Assembly (NCBI GenBank): GCA_031216755.1
Contig: JARUHG010000001.1
Span: 1,116,001-1,180,000, forward strand
DNA from: Lysobacter arvi
GTDB taxonomy: Bacteria; Pseudomonadota; Gammaproteobacteria; Xanthomonadales; Xanthomonadaceae
Length of the DNA: 64,000 nt
Direction: 5' to 3'
Under the pieces are notes generated by a model. It was not told where the DNA came from and searched no databases. It saw only the letters and a list, made by a program, of their open reading frames with translations. The position numbers and the translations under genes were made by a program. Each line of letters opens with the position of its first letter. The first letter of the stretch is position 1. This document shows positions 35,112 to 44,407 of the stretch, piece by piece.

Positions 35112-37340
35112 TCAGCGCATCAGCGCCGGCTGCGCGTCGTACCACTCGCGCGCCTTGATCAGGTGGAAGTCGCGCCGGCCGTTGTCCACGGCGACCGCGC
35201 AGCTGAGCACGCCCCATTTCGCGTACAGGCTGCCGTTGCGCTGCTTGCCGTGCAGCCTCAGTCGCGCCAGGACGTCGTAGCGCTGGTTGTCGGCGTTCAC
35301 GTCGTTGAGGAGCAGCGTCTGGCCGGCCAGGCGCACCTTGCCGTTGGCCTGCGCCTGGCCCGCGCCGATCAGCTTGTCCATCCACTTCGGGTAGTCGCGC
35401 TGCCGCGAGAAGAGCGCCAGCAGGAAACCGACGTCCTTCATCGCGATCTGCGCCTGGCCGTCGATGCTCACCGGCCGGTCCCAGTCCATGCGCGCGCGTT
35501 GCAGGTCGATGCGCGTCCACCATCCGCTGCGGGACTCGCCGCCGGGTTCGGTGAAGCTCACGTTCCGCAGCGCCATGCGCGTGCCGTCGATGTTGAACGT
35601 GTGCCGCCTGAGATCGGCGCGCCGCAGTTTCGTGTCGATGTCCACGTCGGTGCGCAGCGCGATGCCCGCCAGGTGCATGCGCGCGGCCCGCGCGTCCACG
35701 CCGAGCGTGCCATGCCCGATCGCACCGGCGCCGTCGAGGGTCAGATCGCCGGACAGCGTCCCCGCGCCGCCGTCGAAGCGCAGGTGGTCGTTGGGCAGGT
35801 AGCGGTTGTACGCGCGAAGGTCCGGCACCTGCGCGTCGGCGAAGGTCAGGTGCGCGCGCATGGCCTGTCCGACCTGTTTCATCGCACCGGGCTGGCGCAG
35901 CGCCTGCCGGTCCACGCCGGTGACGCTCTCCAGCCGCAGCAGTAGGTCCTTGCCCCGCACGAAGGGCCGCGCGGGCGCGTCGTCGCCGGCGATGTCGAAC
36001 TGCTCCATCCGCAATTCCAGGTGCGGCAGCACTTCGTCGTTCGGGCCGGTATCCAGGCGTCCGTCGGCGCGCGCGCGGCCGGAGATGCGATTACCCATCA
36101 CGTGCGCGACCGCCTGCACGTCCGGTACGCCGACGCGACTTCCACCCGCCACGCGGCCGTCGACCACGCGCACGTCGGCATCGACCACGCCGGCGCCATC
36201 CAGCGACAGCCAGGGCGCGTGGAAGAAGTTCCCCAACCAGCGCAGCGAAGCGAAATGCCAACGGCCCACCACGTGCCCCGAACTTCGCGGCAACAGGCTG
36301 CGGACCTCCTTCAGCGGCACCTGCGTCCCGCGCACGGTGATGTCGGCATCCAGCGACAGACGCCCCTCCGCCTGCGCGGGCGCGCGGGCGACCAGGTGCG
36401 TGTCGCGATCCACGTCGAGCGCGATGTCGAGCGCGTCGCTGAACTGCGCGCCGCGACCATCGCGCCCGGTCACCGGCGTATGCCAGCGCAGTCGGCTGCC
36501 GGGCGTCAGCGATCCACGCGCGAACCCCAGGTCGATCTGCGCGCGTCCGTTACCCGCAACATTGCCCAGCACGATGCGCCCCTGCGGGTCGACATCGATG
36601 CGCAAGGTGGGCGCCTTTCCGTCGAGCTTGAGCCGGGCGTCGGTGAGCATCAGCTTGGCGATCCCGCGCGCCTGATCGCGCGTGTGCCGGGCGATGGCGA
36701 ACTCGGCATCGATGCGTCCGTCGCGCAACACCGCCTCCTTGCCGTAACGCAGGCGCGCGTTTTCGAAGTGCGCCAGCGAGGGCATCAGTTCCAGCGCGCC
36801 TCCGCGCAGCTGCTTGAAGAATCCGACATCGGCGCGGCCCACGCCGTCGAGCACCAGCTCGCCCAGCCGGCCGCTGCGGATGGAATCGCTGTGGATGCGA
36901 TCGAACTGCAGCACCCAGCCGCCCGGTCGCGCCGGCATCGGCGGTTTGTGCGGGCCGCCGATGTCGACGGCGCCGGTCACTTCGTACGCAAGGATTTCCG
37001 GCACGCGCACGGTCTTGCGCAGCAGCGGCAGCAGGGCGATGCGCCCGCTTGCGCGCTCCGCGTTCACCGACCATGTCGCGCGAGCGGCGTGGCCCTTGAT
37101 CAGCACGTCCCACACCTGCACGCGGCCCGGCCACAGCGTGATGCCGCGCCCCCACGCGATCTGGAACTTCTCTGGCTTGCGGTTCGCCGTCCATTCGCCG
37201 AGCGGCGTATTGAGAAACACGTTGCCGGCCACGAGGTAGACGCCGTAGACGCACGCGAGCGCGAAACCGATGCGGCGAATCCAGATTTGCGCGGTTTGCG
37301 GAACGCGCTGCCAGGCGCGCGCGACGAAGTTCAAGTCCAT
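35112..37340 (-). CDS. AsmA/TamB-like membrane-anchored periplasmic protein, unknown function
   Basis: A 742-residue protein with one N-terminal membrane helix (about residues 25-45, IGFALACVYGVYLVAGNVFL), then a long periplasmic region. The region is rich in short beta strands and repeated patterns such as DITVRGTQVPL, ADVRVVDGRVAG, LTLDGAGAIGHGTLGVDA and DLQRARMDWDRPVSIDGQAQI, typical of AsmA/DUF748/TamB-like proteins thought to bridge the membranes for lipid transport or assembly. I do not recognise a specific subfamily. ATG at 37340 gives a plausible N-in anchor. It converges with the pilus cluster and has no operon partner. Confidence 0.7.
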   Translation of the reverse strand: MDLNFVARAWQRVPQTAQIWIRRIGFALACVYGVYLVAGNVFLNTPLGEWTANRKPEKFQIAWGRGITLWPGRVQVWDVLIKGHAARATWSVNAERASGRIALLPLLRKTVRVPEILAYEVTGAVDIGGPHKPPMPARPGGWVLQFDRIHSDSIRSGRLGELVLDGVGRADVGFFKQLRGGALELMPSLAHFENARLRYGKEAVLRDGRIDAEFAIARHTRDQARGIAKLMLTDARLKLDGKAPTLRIDVDPQGRIVLGNVAGNGRAQIDLGFARGSLTPGSRLRWHTPVTGRDGRGAQFSDALDIALDVDRDTHLVARAPAQAEGRLSLDADITVRGTQVPLKEVRSLLPRSSGHVVGRWHFASLRWLGNFFHAPWLSLDGAGVVDADVRVVDGRVAGGSRVGVPDVQAVAHVMGNRISGRARADGRLDTGPNDEVLPHLELRMEQFDIAGDDAPARPFVRGKDLLLRLESVTGVDRQALRQPGAMKQVGQAMRAHLTFADAQVPDLRAYNRYLPNDHLRFDGGAGTLSGDLTLDGAGAIGHGTLGVDARAARMHLAGIALRTDVDIDTKLRRADLRRHTFNIDGTRMALRNVSFTEPGGESRSGWWTRIDLQRARMDWDRPVSIDGQAQIAMKDVGFLLALFSRQRDYPKWMDKLIGAGQAQANGKVRLAGQTLLLNDVNADNQRYDVLARLRLHGKQRNGSLYAKWGVLSCAVAVDNGRRDFHLIKAREWYDAQPALMR

Positions 37341-37452
37341 TGAGGCACGCCCGTGAATGCGCGATGAAGTGGCCGCAGGTTAACCGCGCACACCGCCCTC
37401 CGGACATCCGCCCGGCGGGAACTTTGCACCGTGCAATGCACGCGCGATGCGA

Positions 37453-37929
37453 TTAGTGGCGCGTCAGCTCGGCCATGCGCGGGTGCACGAGGCGCTCGAA
37501 ATCGTGCCAGCCCATGCGCACCAGCTCACGGTGCGTACCCGCGTTGAAGGCGATGTCGTCGTCATCGGACAGGCTCGCCGCGGCGTATACCTCCATCGCG
37601 TAGAGATTGCCGAACGGCGGCATGGCGCCGACCTCGCATTCGGGGAAGCGGTCCTTGAAATCGGCTTCGGTGGCCAGCGCGACTTCGCGCGCGCCGCTCG
37701 CCTTCCGCAGCTGCGCCAGATCCAGCCATTCGTCGGACGGAAGCACCGCCATCGCGAGTTTCCCGTCGAGGCGGACCATGACGGTCTTCAGCATCTCGTG
37801 GCTGTCGATGTGGGCGCTGGCGGCGGTGTCGCGCGCGGTGAACGCGTGCGGATGCGTCATCGTGTCGTAGTGGACGCGATTGGAGGTGAGGAATTCCTGT
37901 AGGCGCGGAAGCAGGGTTTCGGACGACAT
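37453..37929 (-). CDS. YbaK/aminoacyl-tRNA deacylase domain protein
   Basis: A 158-residue single-domain protein of the YbaK/ProX editing family, which hydrolyses mischarged aminoacyl-tRNAs in trans. The blocks TMTHPHAFTARDTAASAHI, KTVMVRLDGKLAMAVLPSDE (with the conserved Lys), VGAMPPFGNLYAMEVYA and DIAFNAGTHRELVRM are typical. Which tRNA it edits cannot be told. It is monocistronic by position: the AsmA-like gene downstream is 113 bp away on the same strand. Confidence 0.9.
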   Translation of the reverse strand: MSSETLLPRLQEFLTSNRVHYDTMTHPHAFTARDTAASAHIDSHEMLKTVMVRLDGKLAMAVLPSDEWLDLAQLRKASGAREVALATEADFKDRFPECEVGAMPPFGNLYAMEVYAAASLSDDDDIAFNAGTHRELVRMGWHDFERLVHPRMAELTRH

Positions 37930-38021
37930 GGCACGGGCTCCTTCTCGGGAGGCCGGGCGCGACGCGGCGCTCGTTGCGACGCGGGGCTCGGTCGTTGGCG
38001 ATGGCGAAGTTACGACGGCTA

Positions 38022-38126
38022 CGGACGCAGCGTCGCTGCGTCCGCGGGCTGCACAGGTGCGGCGTCAACCGACGCGTCCGCAAACGCGCGGCCTCGCACA
38101 TGACGCAGGCCGCACAAGTGCGGCCT
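38022..38126. repeat. Short palindromes in a 735-bp gene-poor region
   Basis: The gap 37930-38664 holds no intact gene. CGGACGCAGCG (38022-38032) and CGCTGCGTCCG (38034-38044) form an 11-bp perfect inverted repeat with a 1-nt centre. AGGCCGCAC (38107-38115) and GTGCGGCCT (38118-38126) form a 9-bp one. GCTGCACAGGTGCGGC at 38048 is a near copy of the latter. Downstream lies the OmpA-like remnant and a terminator. Confidence 0.6.
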
Positions 38127-38187
38127 GGCCAGTGTACGCCCGTTGTGCGATGCGGTCCGGCCGGGTGCGTCGGCCGGATCGTGAAGG

Positions 38188-38475
38188 TCACGGGGACGCG
38201 GTCGCCTGCTGCGCCGCGTCGGTGCGCGGCCCGGCGTAATCGACCACCAGCGAGACGCGCCGGCTGGCCTGGCCCGCCCCGCCGGTGGCGCCCTCCTTGG
38301 ATCTGGCAGTTCCTGTCCTCGCCGTAGCTGATCGCGCGAACGCGGGCCTCGCCCATGCCCACGCCGACGAGGTAGTCGCGCACGGACTGGCCGCGCTTGA
38401 GGGCCAGGCGGCGGTCATGCGCGATGGCGCCTTCGCGACCTGCGCACGATTCAGTGATGTCAATGCCGACCGCAT
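38188..38475 (-). pseudogene. OmpA/Pal C-terminal domain remnant, truncated and frameshifted
   Basis: The translation on the minus strand contains RRLALKRGQSVRDYLVGVGM and ARVRAISYGEDR in one frame, then ASRRVSLVVDYAG in the next frame. Together they match the last 80 or so residues of an OmpA-like peptidoglycan-binding domain. The shift falls near 38300. No N-terminal part of the domain or signal peptide exists upstream; similarity ends near 38475. A sequencing error could explain the shift but not the missing front. It appears to be a dead gene fragment. Confidence 0.7.
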
Positions 38476-38544
38476 GCGATGCATGTCGACGCTGTTCATG
38501 GACGAAGCCACGGCGCGGCATTCTGGATTCGAGGACCGGAAAAC

Positions 38545-38566
38545 GAAGAACCCGCCAAATGGCGGG
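38545..38566 (-). terminator. Terminator after the omega-amidase gene
   Basis: On the minus strand CCCGCC-ATTT-GGCGGG (38566 to 38551) is followed by TTCTTCGTTTTCC. It lies about 100 bp after the stop of the nitrilase-family gene and is the probable end of the transaminase/amidase transcript. Confidence 0.65.
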
Positions 38567-38664
38567 CGCTCGTGTAGATCTACCGCTTTCTTTCCACTGC
38601 CAGCCGCAGCCCAGCCGCGCTTCTTCGAATCCCGAATATCGAATCCCGAATACGAATCCCGCCC

Positions 38665-39462
38665 TCACCGCAGCTCGAACGCGTCGGCGTCCAGCATCGC
38701 GGGGAAGCGTTCGCGATGGGCCGCAAGCTCCGCGGCGGACAACATCACGGTGACTACCGTCTCGACGTCCACGCATTCGGTCACCGGCTGTCCGACGTAA
38801 TCGATCACCGCGCTGTCGCCGGCGTAATGCAGGCCGTTGCCGTCCGTGCCGACGCGGTTCACCGCGGCGACGTAGCACAGGTTCTCGATCGCCCGCGCGC
38901 GCAGCAGCGTCTTCCACGGGTACGCGCGCGCCGACGGCCAGTTCGCGACGAAGATCATCAGGTCGAAGTCCAGCTGCCCCGCACGCTCGACATCGAAGCG
39001 ATTGCGCGAGAACACCGGAAAACGCAGGTCGTAGCAGACCAGCGGACAGATGCGCCAGCCGCGCCAGTCGAGCGTGAGGCGGTCGCGTCCGGCCGCGTAG
39101 CGCTCGTGCTCGCGTGCGTACCGGAACAGATGGCGCTTGTCGTACGTGCTCAGGGCGCCGTCGGGCGTAGCGAACAGCAGGCGGTTGTAGACGCCGTCGC
39201 CATCGCGCAGTTGAACGCTGCCGGTCACGGCGGCGTCGAGGGCCGCGGCCTGCCGGCGGATCCATTCGACCGTGGGGCCGGCCATCGTTTCCGCGTTGCC
39301 GATGGCATCGTTCGAGAAGCCGCTGGTGAAGGTTTCCGGCAGGATCACCAGATCGGTCGTGCCGCGCAGCGGCGCGATGAGGCGGCCGTAGTACTCGCGG
39401 TTTCCGGCCGGATCGTGCCAGCGGGTATCGCCTTGGACGAGGGTGACGCGCAGGTCGTTCAT
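38665..39462 (-). CDS. Omega-amidase (YafV/Nit2-type carbon-nitrogen hydrolase)
   Basis: A 265-residue nitrilase-superfamily amidase. The catalytic triad is visible: E43 in LPETFTSGF, K109 in TYDKRHLF and C143 in PLVCYDLRFP. The YafV-type sequence RNRFDVE...LIFVANWPSARAYPWKTLLRARAIEN places it with omega-amidases, which split alpha-ketoglutaramate or alpha-ketosuccinamate to the keto acid and ammonia. The upstream gene, 49 bp away on the same strand, is a glutamine/methionine-type transaminase whose product is this substrate. The pair is a known metabolite-repair and transamination module. Confidence 0.9.
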   Translation of the reverse strand: MNDLRVTLVQGDTRWHDPAGNREYYGRLIAPLRGTTDLVILPETFTSGFSNDAIGNAETMAGPTVEWIRRQAAALDAAVTGSVQLRDGDGVYNRLLFATPDGALSTYDKRHLFRYAREHERYAAGRDRLTLDWRGWRICPLVCYDLRFPVFSRNRFDVERAGQLDFDLMIFVANWPSARAYPWKTLLRARAIENLCYVAAVNRVGTDGNGLHYAGDSAVIDYVGQPVTECVDVETVVTVMLSAAELAAHRERFPAMLDADAFELR

Positions 39463-39511
39463 GGGGATCTCGTGAAGTCTTGCCGGTTCTTGTTTTCGGA
39501 CGTCGCAAGGC

Positions 39512-40660
39512 TCACAGCTTCTGCAGCCGCTCGATCGCGCGATCCAGCGTCGCTTCGTTCTTCGCGAAGCACAGCCGCGCCAGGCGCTGGCCCGACGGCG
39601 GCGTTTCGTAGAACGGCGACAGCGGAATCGCGGCCACGCCCTTTTCCACCGTCAGCCACCGGCAGAACGCGGCATCGTCCAGATCGCTTACGCCGGAGTA
39701 ATCCACCAGCTGGAAATAGCCGCCCGGTACCGGCAGCGGCGTGAGCTTCGTGGTGAGCAGCTGCTCGCGGAAGCGGTCGCGCTTGGCCTGGTAGAAGGCG
39801 CCGAGCTGCTCGTAGTGCTCCGGCTCGGCCTCGATCATCTCCGCGAACGCCCACTGCGCCGGTGCGAAGGTGCAGAAGGTGTTGTACTGATGCACCTTGC
39901 GCAGTTCGGCCGACAACAGCGGCGGCGCGATGCAGTAACCGACCTTCCAGCCGGTGCAGTGGTAGGTCTTGCCGAAGCTGGACACGACGAACGCGCGTTC
40001 GCGCAGTTCCGGATGGCGCAGCACGGATTCGTGGCGGCGGCCGTCGAAGACGATGTGCTCGTACACCTCGTCGGACAGCAGCCAGAGGTTGGTGTCGCGC
40101 AGCAGCGCGATGAGTTGCGCGATGTCGTCCTCGGTGAACATCGCGCCGGATGGATTGTGCGGCGAGTTGATCATCAGCAGGCGCGTGGCGGGCGTCACCG
40201 CGGCGCGGATCGCCTGCCAGTCGGGCGCGAAGGTCGCCGGATCCAGCGGCACGTGCACGGCGCGGCCACCGGCCAGGTCGATCGCCGGCTCGTACGAGTC
40301 GTAGCAGGGATCGAGCACGATGACTTCCTCGCCCGGACGCACGACCGCGGCGACGGCGTCGAAGATCGCCTCGCTCGCGCCGGAGACGACGGTGACCTCC
40401 AGATCCGCATCCGGACGGTAGCCGTAGCAACGCTCGGTCTTGGCGGCGATGGCCTGGCGCAGCGCCGGCACGCCCGTCATCGGCGCGTACTGGTTCCTGC
40501 CCTCGCGCATGGCGCGGTCGAGCGCTTCGACTAGCCGGTCGGGCGCGTTGAAATCCGGGAAGCCCTGGCCGAGGTTGACCGCGTCGTGTTCCATCGCCAG
40601 CTGCGACATGACGGTGAAGATGGTCGTGCCGACCTTCGGCAGTTTGGTTTGCAGGGTCAT
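39512..40660 (-). CDS. PLP-dependent aminotransferase, methionine/glutamine transaminase (YbdL/KAT) type
   Basis: A 382-residue fold-type I class I aminotransferase. The Schiff-base lysine K231 lies in SSFGKTYHCTGWKVGY. Other family blocks are NLGQGFPDF, NQYAPMTGVPALRQAI, INSPHNPSGAMF and LLSDEVYEHIVFDG. These match the kynurenine aminotransferase/methionine aminotransferase group, which often uses glutamine as amino donor to make alpha-ketoglutaramate. The omega-amidase downstream would pull the reaction forward. Likely roles are methionine salvage or general keto-acid transamination; the exact substrate is inferred. Confidence 0.9.
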   Translation of the reverse strand: MTLQTKLPKVGTTIFTVMSQLAMEHDAVNLGQGFPDFNAPDRLVEALDRAMREGRNQYAPMTGVPALRQAIAAKTERCYGYRPDADLEVTVVSGASEAIFDAVAAVVRPGEEVIVLDPCYDSYEPAIDLAGGRAVHVPLDPATFAPDWQAIRAAVTPATRLLMINSPHNPSGAMFTEDDIAQLIALLRDTNLWLLSDEVYEHIVFDGRRHESVLRHPELRERAFVVSSFGKTYHCTGWKVGYCIAPPLLSAELRKVHQYNTFCTFAPAQWAFAEMIEAEPEHYEQLGAFYQAKRDRFREQLLTTKLTPLPVPGGYFQLVDYSGVSDLDDAAFCRWLTVEKGVAAIPLSPFYETPPSGQRLARLCFAKNEATLDRAIERLQKL

Positions 40661-40817
40661 CGCTGGACGAAGCTCGACGGGGGATTGCGGGCCGCCAAGT
40701 GTAAGGAGGGCGGCACGGCGCCGTCATGACGAACGCTCATCTGCGCATCCCCCGGCCGCGAGCGGCGCGGCTGGCGGGCCGATTGCACCGGTCATGTCGG
40801 GCGTGGACACTGGCCGC

Positions 40818-41288
40818 ATGCGTGAACTGCAGATCGTCGACGCCGCCGAGCTCGCCACCGCCTATGCCGCCGCGGACTACGTGGTGGTGCTCGACGGCGA
40901 TTCCCTCCCGCTGCGCGTGGGCCTGGCGGCACTGGACCTGGAGGCGTACGCCCCGGCGTCGCGTTATGCGTTCGTCACCGCGTGGAATCCCGCGTCGCAG
41001 CCACGGTCCGATGCCGCCAACGAAGCGGCCGACGCGCTGCTGGTGGCGCAACTGGACGCGCTGGGCGCTACGCGGCATGCCGCCTGGGCGCAGGACCCGC
41101 GCGGTCGATGGCGCGAACCGGGCTGGCTCGTGCTTGATCTGGACGAAAGCGCGCTGTTGCGGTTGGCGCAGGAATTCGGCCAGGCCGGGGTGCTCGACTG
41201 GACGGCCGGCGAGCCGGTGCGCCTGCGGATGCTGACTTCGCCTCCGGCCGGCACCGCGATCGCGCATACCGACTGGCTCACCGCCTGA
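40818..41288 (+). CDS. DUF3293 domain protein
   Basis: A 156-residue cytoplasmic protein of the DUF3293 family, function unknown. The family pattern is visible: YAAADYVVVLDGDSLPLRVG, SRYAFVTAWNPASQP, then AQDPRGRWREPGWLVLDLD and LAQEFGQAGVLDW. ATG at 40818 was chosen. An ATG at 40794 would add eight residues. It is divergent from the transaminase and lies 103 bp before ccmA on the same strand. Confidence 0.75.
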   Translation: MRELQIVDAAELATAYAAADYVVVLDGDSLPLRVGLAALDLEAYAPASRYAFVTAWNPASQPRSDAANEAADALLVAQLDALGATRHAAWAQDPRGRWREPGWLVLDLDESALLRLAQEFGQAGVLDWTAGEPVRLRMLTSPPAGTAIAHTDWLTA

Positions 41289-41391
41289 CTGCGCCTTGGG
41301 CGCAGGGCCGCCGCCCGACGCCGGCAAGCGGCGGCTTTCGTGAACCGAATAGAATGGCCGCCCCTCGCGGCGCCCCCGCCGGCTTTTGACG

Positions 41392-42038
<647 letters not shown>

Positions 42039-42042
<4 letters not shown>

Positions 42043-42731
42043 GCGCGTCTTCGTCCCCCAGCCTGATCGGGGCGGCTCGCGCCCTGCTCGCCCGCGATGC
42101 GCGCCTGCTCTGGCGCCGTCGCGGCGATGCGCTGCAGCCGGCGCTCTTCGCGCTGCTGGTCGTGGTGCTCTTCGCGCTGGCGCTGGGCGGCGAGAAGACC
42201 ACGCTGTCGAAGGTCGCCGCGGCGGTGCTGTGGCTCGCCGTGCTGCTCGCCGGCCTGCTCTCGCTGGACACGCTGTTCCGCGGCGACGCCGAGGACGGCT
42301 CGCTCGAACAATGGATGCTGGCGCCGGTGCCGCTCGCCTGGCTGGTCGGCGTGCGCACCTTCATGCACTGGGCGACCACCGCCCTGCCATTGCTGATCGC
42401 CGCCCCTTTCCTGGGCGAGCTGCTGTACCTGCCGCACCGCGAACTCGGCGTGCTGATGACGTCCCTCGCCTTGGGCACGCCCCTGCTGAGCCTCATCGGC
42501 GCGGTGGTCGCCGCCCTGACCGTCGGGATGCGGCGCTCCGGTATACTCGTGGCCTTGCTGGCGCTGCCGTTGTACGTGCCGGTGCTGGTGTTCGGCGCGG
42601 GCAGCGTGGCTGCCTCGGCGCAGGGGCTGGATCCGACCGGGGCGCTGCTGTTGCTGGGCGCCGGACTGGCTGTCGCGCTGGTCCTGGCGCCGCTGGCCGC
42701 CGCCGCCGCGATCCGCATCGCACTGAGCTGA
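42039..42731 (+). CDS. ccmB: Heme exporter membrane protein CcmB
   Basis: A 230-residue inner-membrane protein with six predicted membrane segments, partner of CcmA. The region [20 protein letters not shown] and the block [21 protein letters not shown] match the family. A gap of 118 bp separates it from ccmC, whereas most other ccm genes overlap. Confidence 0.94.
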
Positions 42732-42849
42732 GTTCGACGGACGACGCAGGGAGCTTTGAGCCAGATCAAGGGCCGCCTCGCGGGCCGACGCGACAATCCG
42801 CCGCAACCGCCACCGTCCGGTCGCACCACCGGACTGGGCTGAGAAACTG

Positions 42850-43602
42850 ATGAACCCGATCATCCGCTGGTTCCACAAACTCGGATCGCCGCCGTACTTC
42901 GACCGCTTCGCCGCGCGCTGGGCGCCCTGGGGCTACGGACTGGGCCTGCTGGTGATGGTGTGGGGCCTGTACGGCGCACTGTTTCAGGTGCCGGCCGATT
43001 ACCAGCAGGGCGACAGCTTCCGCATCCTCTACATCCACGTGCCCAGCGCGTGGATGAGCATGGCCGTCTTCGGCTTGGTGGCGCTGTACTCGGCCATCGC
43101 CCTGGTGTGGCGGATCAAGCTGTGCGAGATCCTCGCCATGGCGTGCGCGCCGATCGGCGCCGCCTTCACCCTGATCACGCTCGCGACCGGCTCGATCTGG
43201 GGCAAGCCGATGTGGGGCACCTGGTGGGACTGGGACCCGCGCCTGACCACGGAGCTGATCCTGCTGTTCCTCTACCTGGGCGTGATCGGCCTGTACAACG
43301 CCATCGACGACCGCCGCGCCGCCGCGCGCGCCGCCGGACTGCTGGCGATCGTCGGCGTGGCCCTGTTGCCGGTGATCCGCTATTCGGTGGTGTGGTGGAA
43401 CTCGCTGCACCAGGGACAGACGATCCAGATCTTCGGCGAGTCCAGGATGGATCCGTCGATGTACGGCCCGCTCGTGTGGATGGTCATCGGCACCAAGCTG
43501 TGGTTCGCCGGCGCGCTGCTGTCCCGCGCGCGGGCCGACAACCTGCGTCGCGAGAGCGGCAAGGGCTGGGTGGCGGATCTGGCCGCGGGGCGACCCTCGT
43601 GA
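42850..43602 (+). CDS. ccmC: Heme transporter/ligase subunit CcmC
   Basis: A 250-residue inner-membrane protein with six membrane segments. It attaches heme to CcmE. The Trp-rich periplasmic motif WGTWWDWDPRLTTELIL (about 122-138) and periplasmic His residues H63 (YIHVPSAW) and the one in NSLHQGQ, which ligate heme in the family, are present. It is followed by 136 bp of repeat-rich spacer before ccmD. Confidence 0.95.
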   Translation: MNPIIRWFHKLGSPPYFDRFAARWAPWGYGLGLLVMVWGLYGALFQVPADYQQGDSFRILYIHVPSAWMSMAVFGLVALYSAIALVWRIKLCEILAMACAPIGAAFTLITLATGSIWGKPMWGTWWDWDPRLTTELILLFLYLGVIGLYNAIDDRRAAARAAGLLAIVGVALLPVIRYSVVWWNSLHQGQTIQIFGESRMDPSMYGPLVWMVIGTKLWFAGALLSRARADNLRRESGKGWVADLAAGRPS

Positions 43603-43624
43603 ACCGGAACCGGCCAGTGCCTAT

Positions 43625-43662
43625 ATCGGGACGCGGGACCCGGGACCGGGGACCCGGGAACA
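43625..43662. repeat. Short tandem GGGACC-type repeats between ccmC and ccmD
   Basis: The sequence runs through units such as GGGACGC, GGGACCC, GGGACC and GGGGACCC, several of them self-complementary (GACCCGGG). It sits inside the 136-bp ccmC-ccmD gap, the largest spacer in an operon whose other genes mostly overlap. It looks like a simple-sequence insertion common in xanthomonad intergenic DNA. Confidence 0.6.
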
Positions 43663-43738
43663 CGCCGGCGTCCCTTCGCACCGCACGAGTTCCGGGGTGC
43701 CGGGCCCCGGTGCGCGCCTTCTGCCCGGAGTCCACGTC

Positions 43739-43906
43739 GTGAGCTACCAGAACTACGTCATCGCCGCCTACGCCGTCTTCGTGATCGTGCTGGGCTGGGA
43801 TTTCGTCAGCACGAAGCTGCAGATCCGACGCGAGCTGCGCGGCGCACGCCTTCGCGCCGCACGCGAGGCCGCGCGCCCGGCCCGTGACGCCGAACTGACC
43901 CGCTAG
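43739..43906 (+). CDS. ccmD: Heme exporter protein CcmD
   Basis: A 55-residue protein with one membrane helix (YVIAAYAVFVIVLGWDFVST) followed by an Arg-rich cytoplasmic tail. It stabilises the CcmC-CcmE complex. The GTG start at 43739 gives the family's short N-terminus before the helix. Position between ccmC and ccmE confirms identity. Confidence 0.88.
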   Translation: MSYQNYVIAAYAVFVIVLGWDFVSTKLQIRRELRGARLRAAREAARPARDAELTR

Positions 43907-43933
43907 CCCCTTTCGTCCGAGAGCGCCTTCCGC

Positions 43934-44407
43934 ATGAATCCCGTCCGCCGCCGTCGCCTGCTCTGGGTCATCGCCCTGGTCGTGGCCGCCGGCATCGCCA
44001 CCACGCTCGTCGCGATGGCCCTGCAACGCAACATCGCCTATCTCTACACGCCCAGCGAAGTGCTGCGCGGCGAGGCCGGCGGCCAGGCGCGTTTCCGCCT
44101 GGGCGGCATGGTCGCCGCCGATTCGTTCACCCGCGCGCCGGGTTCGCTGGAAGCCAGCTTCCGCGTGACCGACGGCGACGCGCAGATGCTCGTGAAGTAC
44201 ACGGGCATCCTGCCCGACCTGTTCCGCGAGAAGCAGGCGGTGGTCGCCACCGGCCGCATGCAGGGCGACGTTTTCGTGGCCGAGGAAATCCTCGCCAAGC
44301 ACGACGAGAACTACATGCCCAAGGAAGTCGCCGACAAGATGGGCATGGCGCACAAGAAGCACGACGTCGCGGCCCCGGCGGCCGGCGCGACGAAGGAAGC
44401 CAAGTAA
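43934..44407 (+). CDS. ccmE: Periplasmic heme chaperone CcmE
   Basis: A 157-residue periplasmic protein anchored by a membrane helix (residues 9-31). It binds heme covalently through a histidine and passes it to CcmF. The heme-binding His123 and Tyr127 are in the motif KHDENYMP. The OB-fold region [12 protein letters not shown]...[18 protein letters not shown] fits. Its stop abuts the ccmF start. Confidence 0.96.
   Translation: MNPVRRRRLLWVIALVVAAGIATTLVAMALQRNIAYLYTPSEVLRGEAGGQARFRLGGMVAADSFTRAPGSLEASFRVTDGDAQMLVKYTGILPDLFREKQAVVATGRMQGDVFVAEEILAKHDENYMPKEVADKMGMAHKKHDVAAPAAGATKEAK

Noticed and set aside
43617-43662. Possible CRISPR-like or phase-variable repeat at ccmC-ccmD
   Set aside because: Units are too short and irregular, there are no spacers, and the tract lies outside coding sequence.
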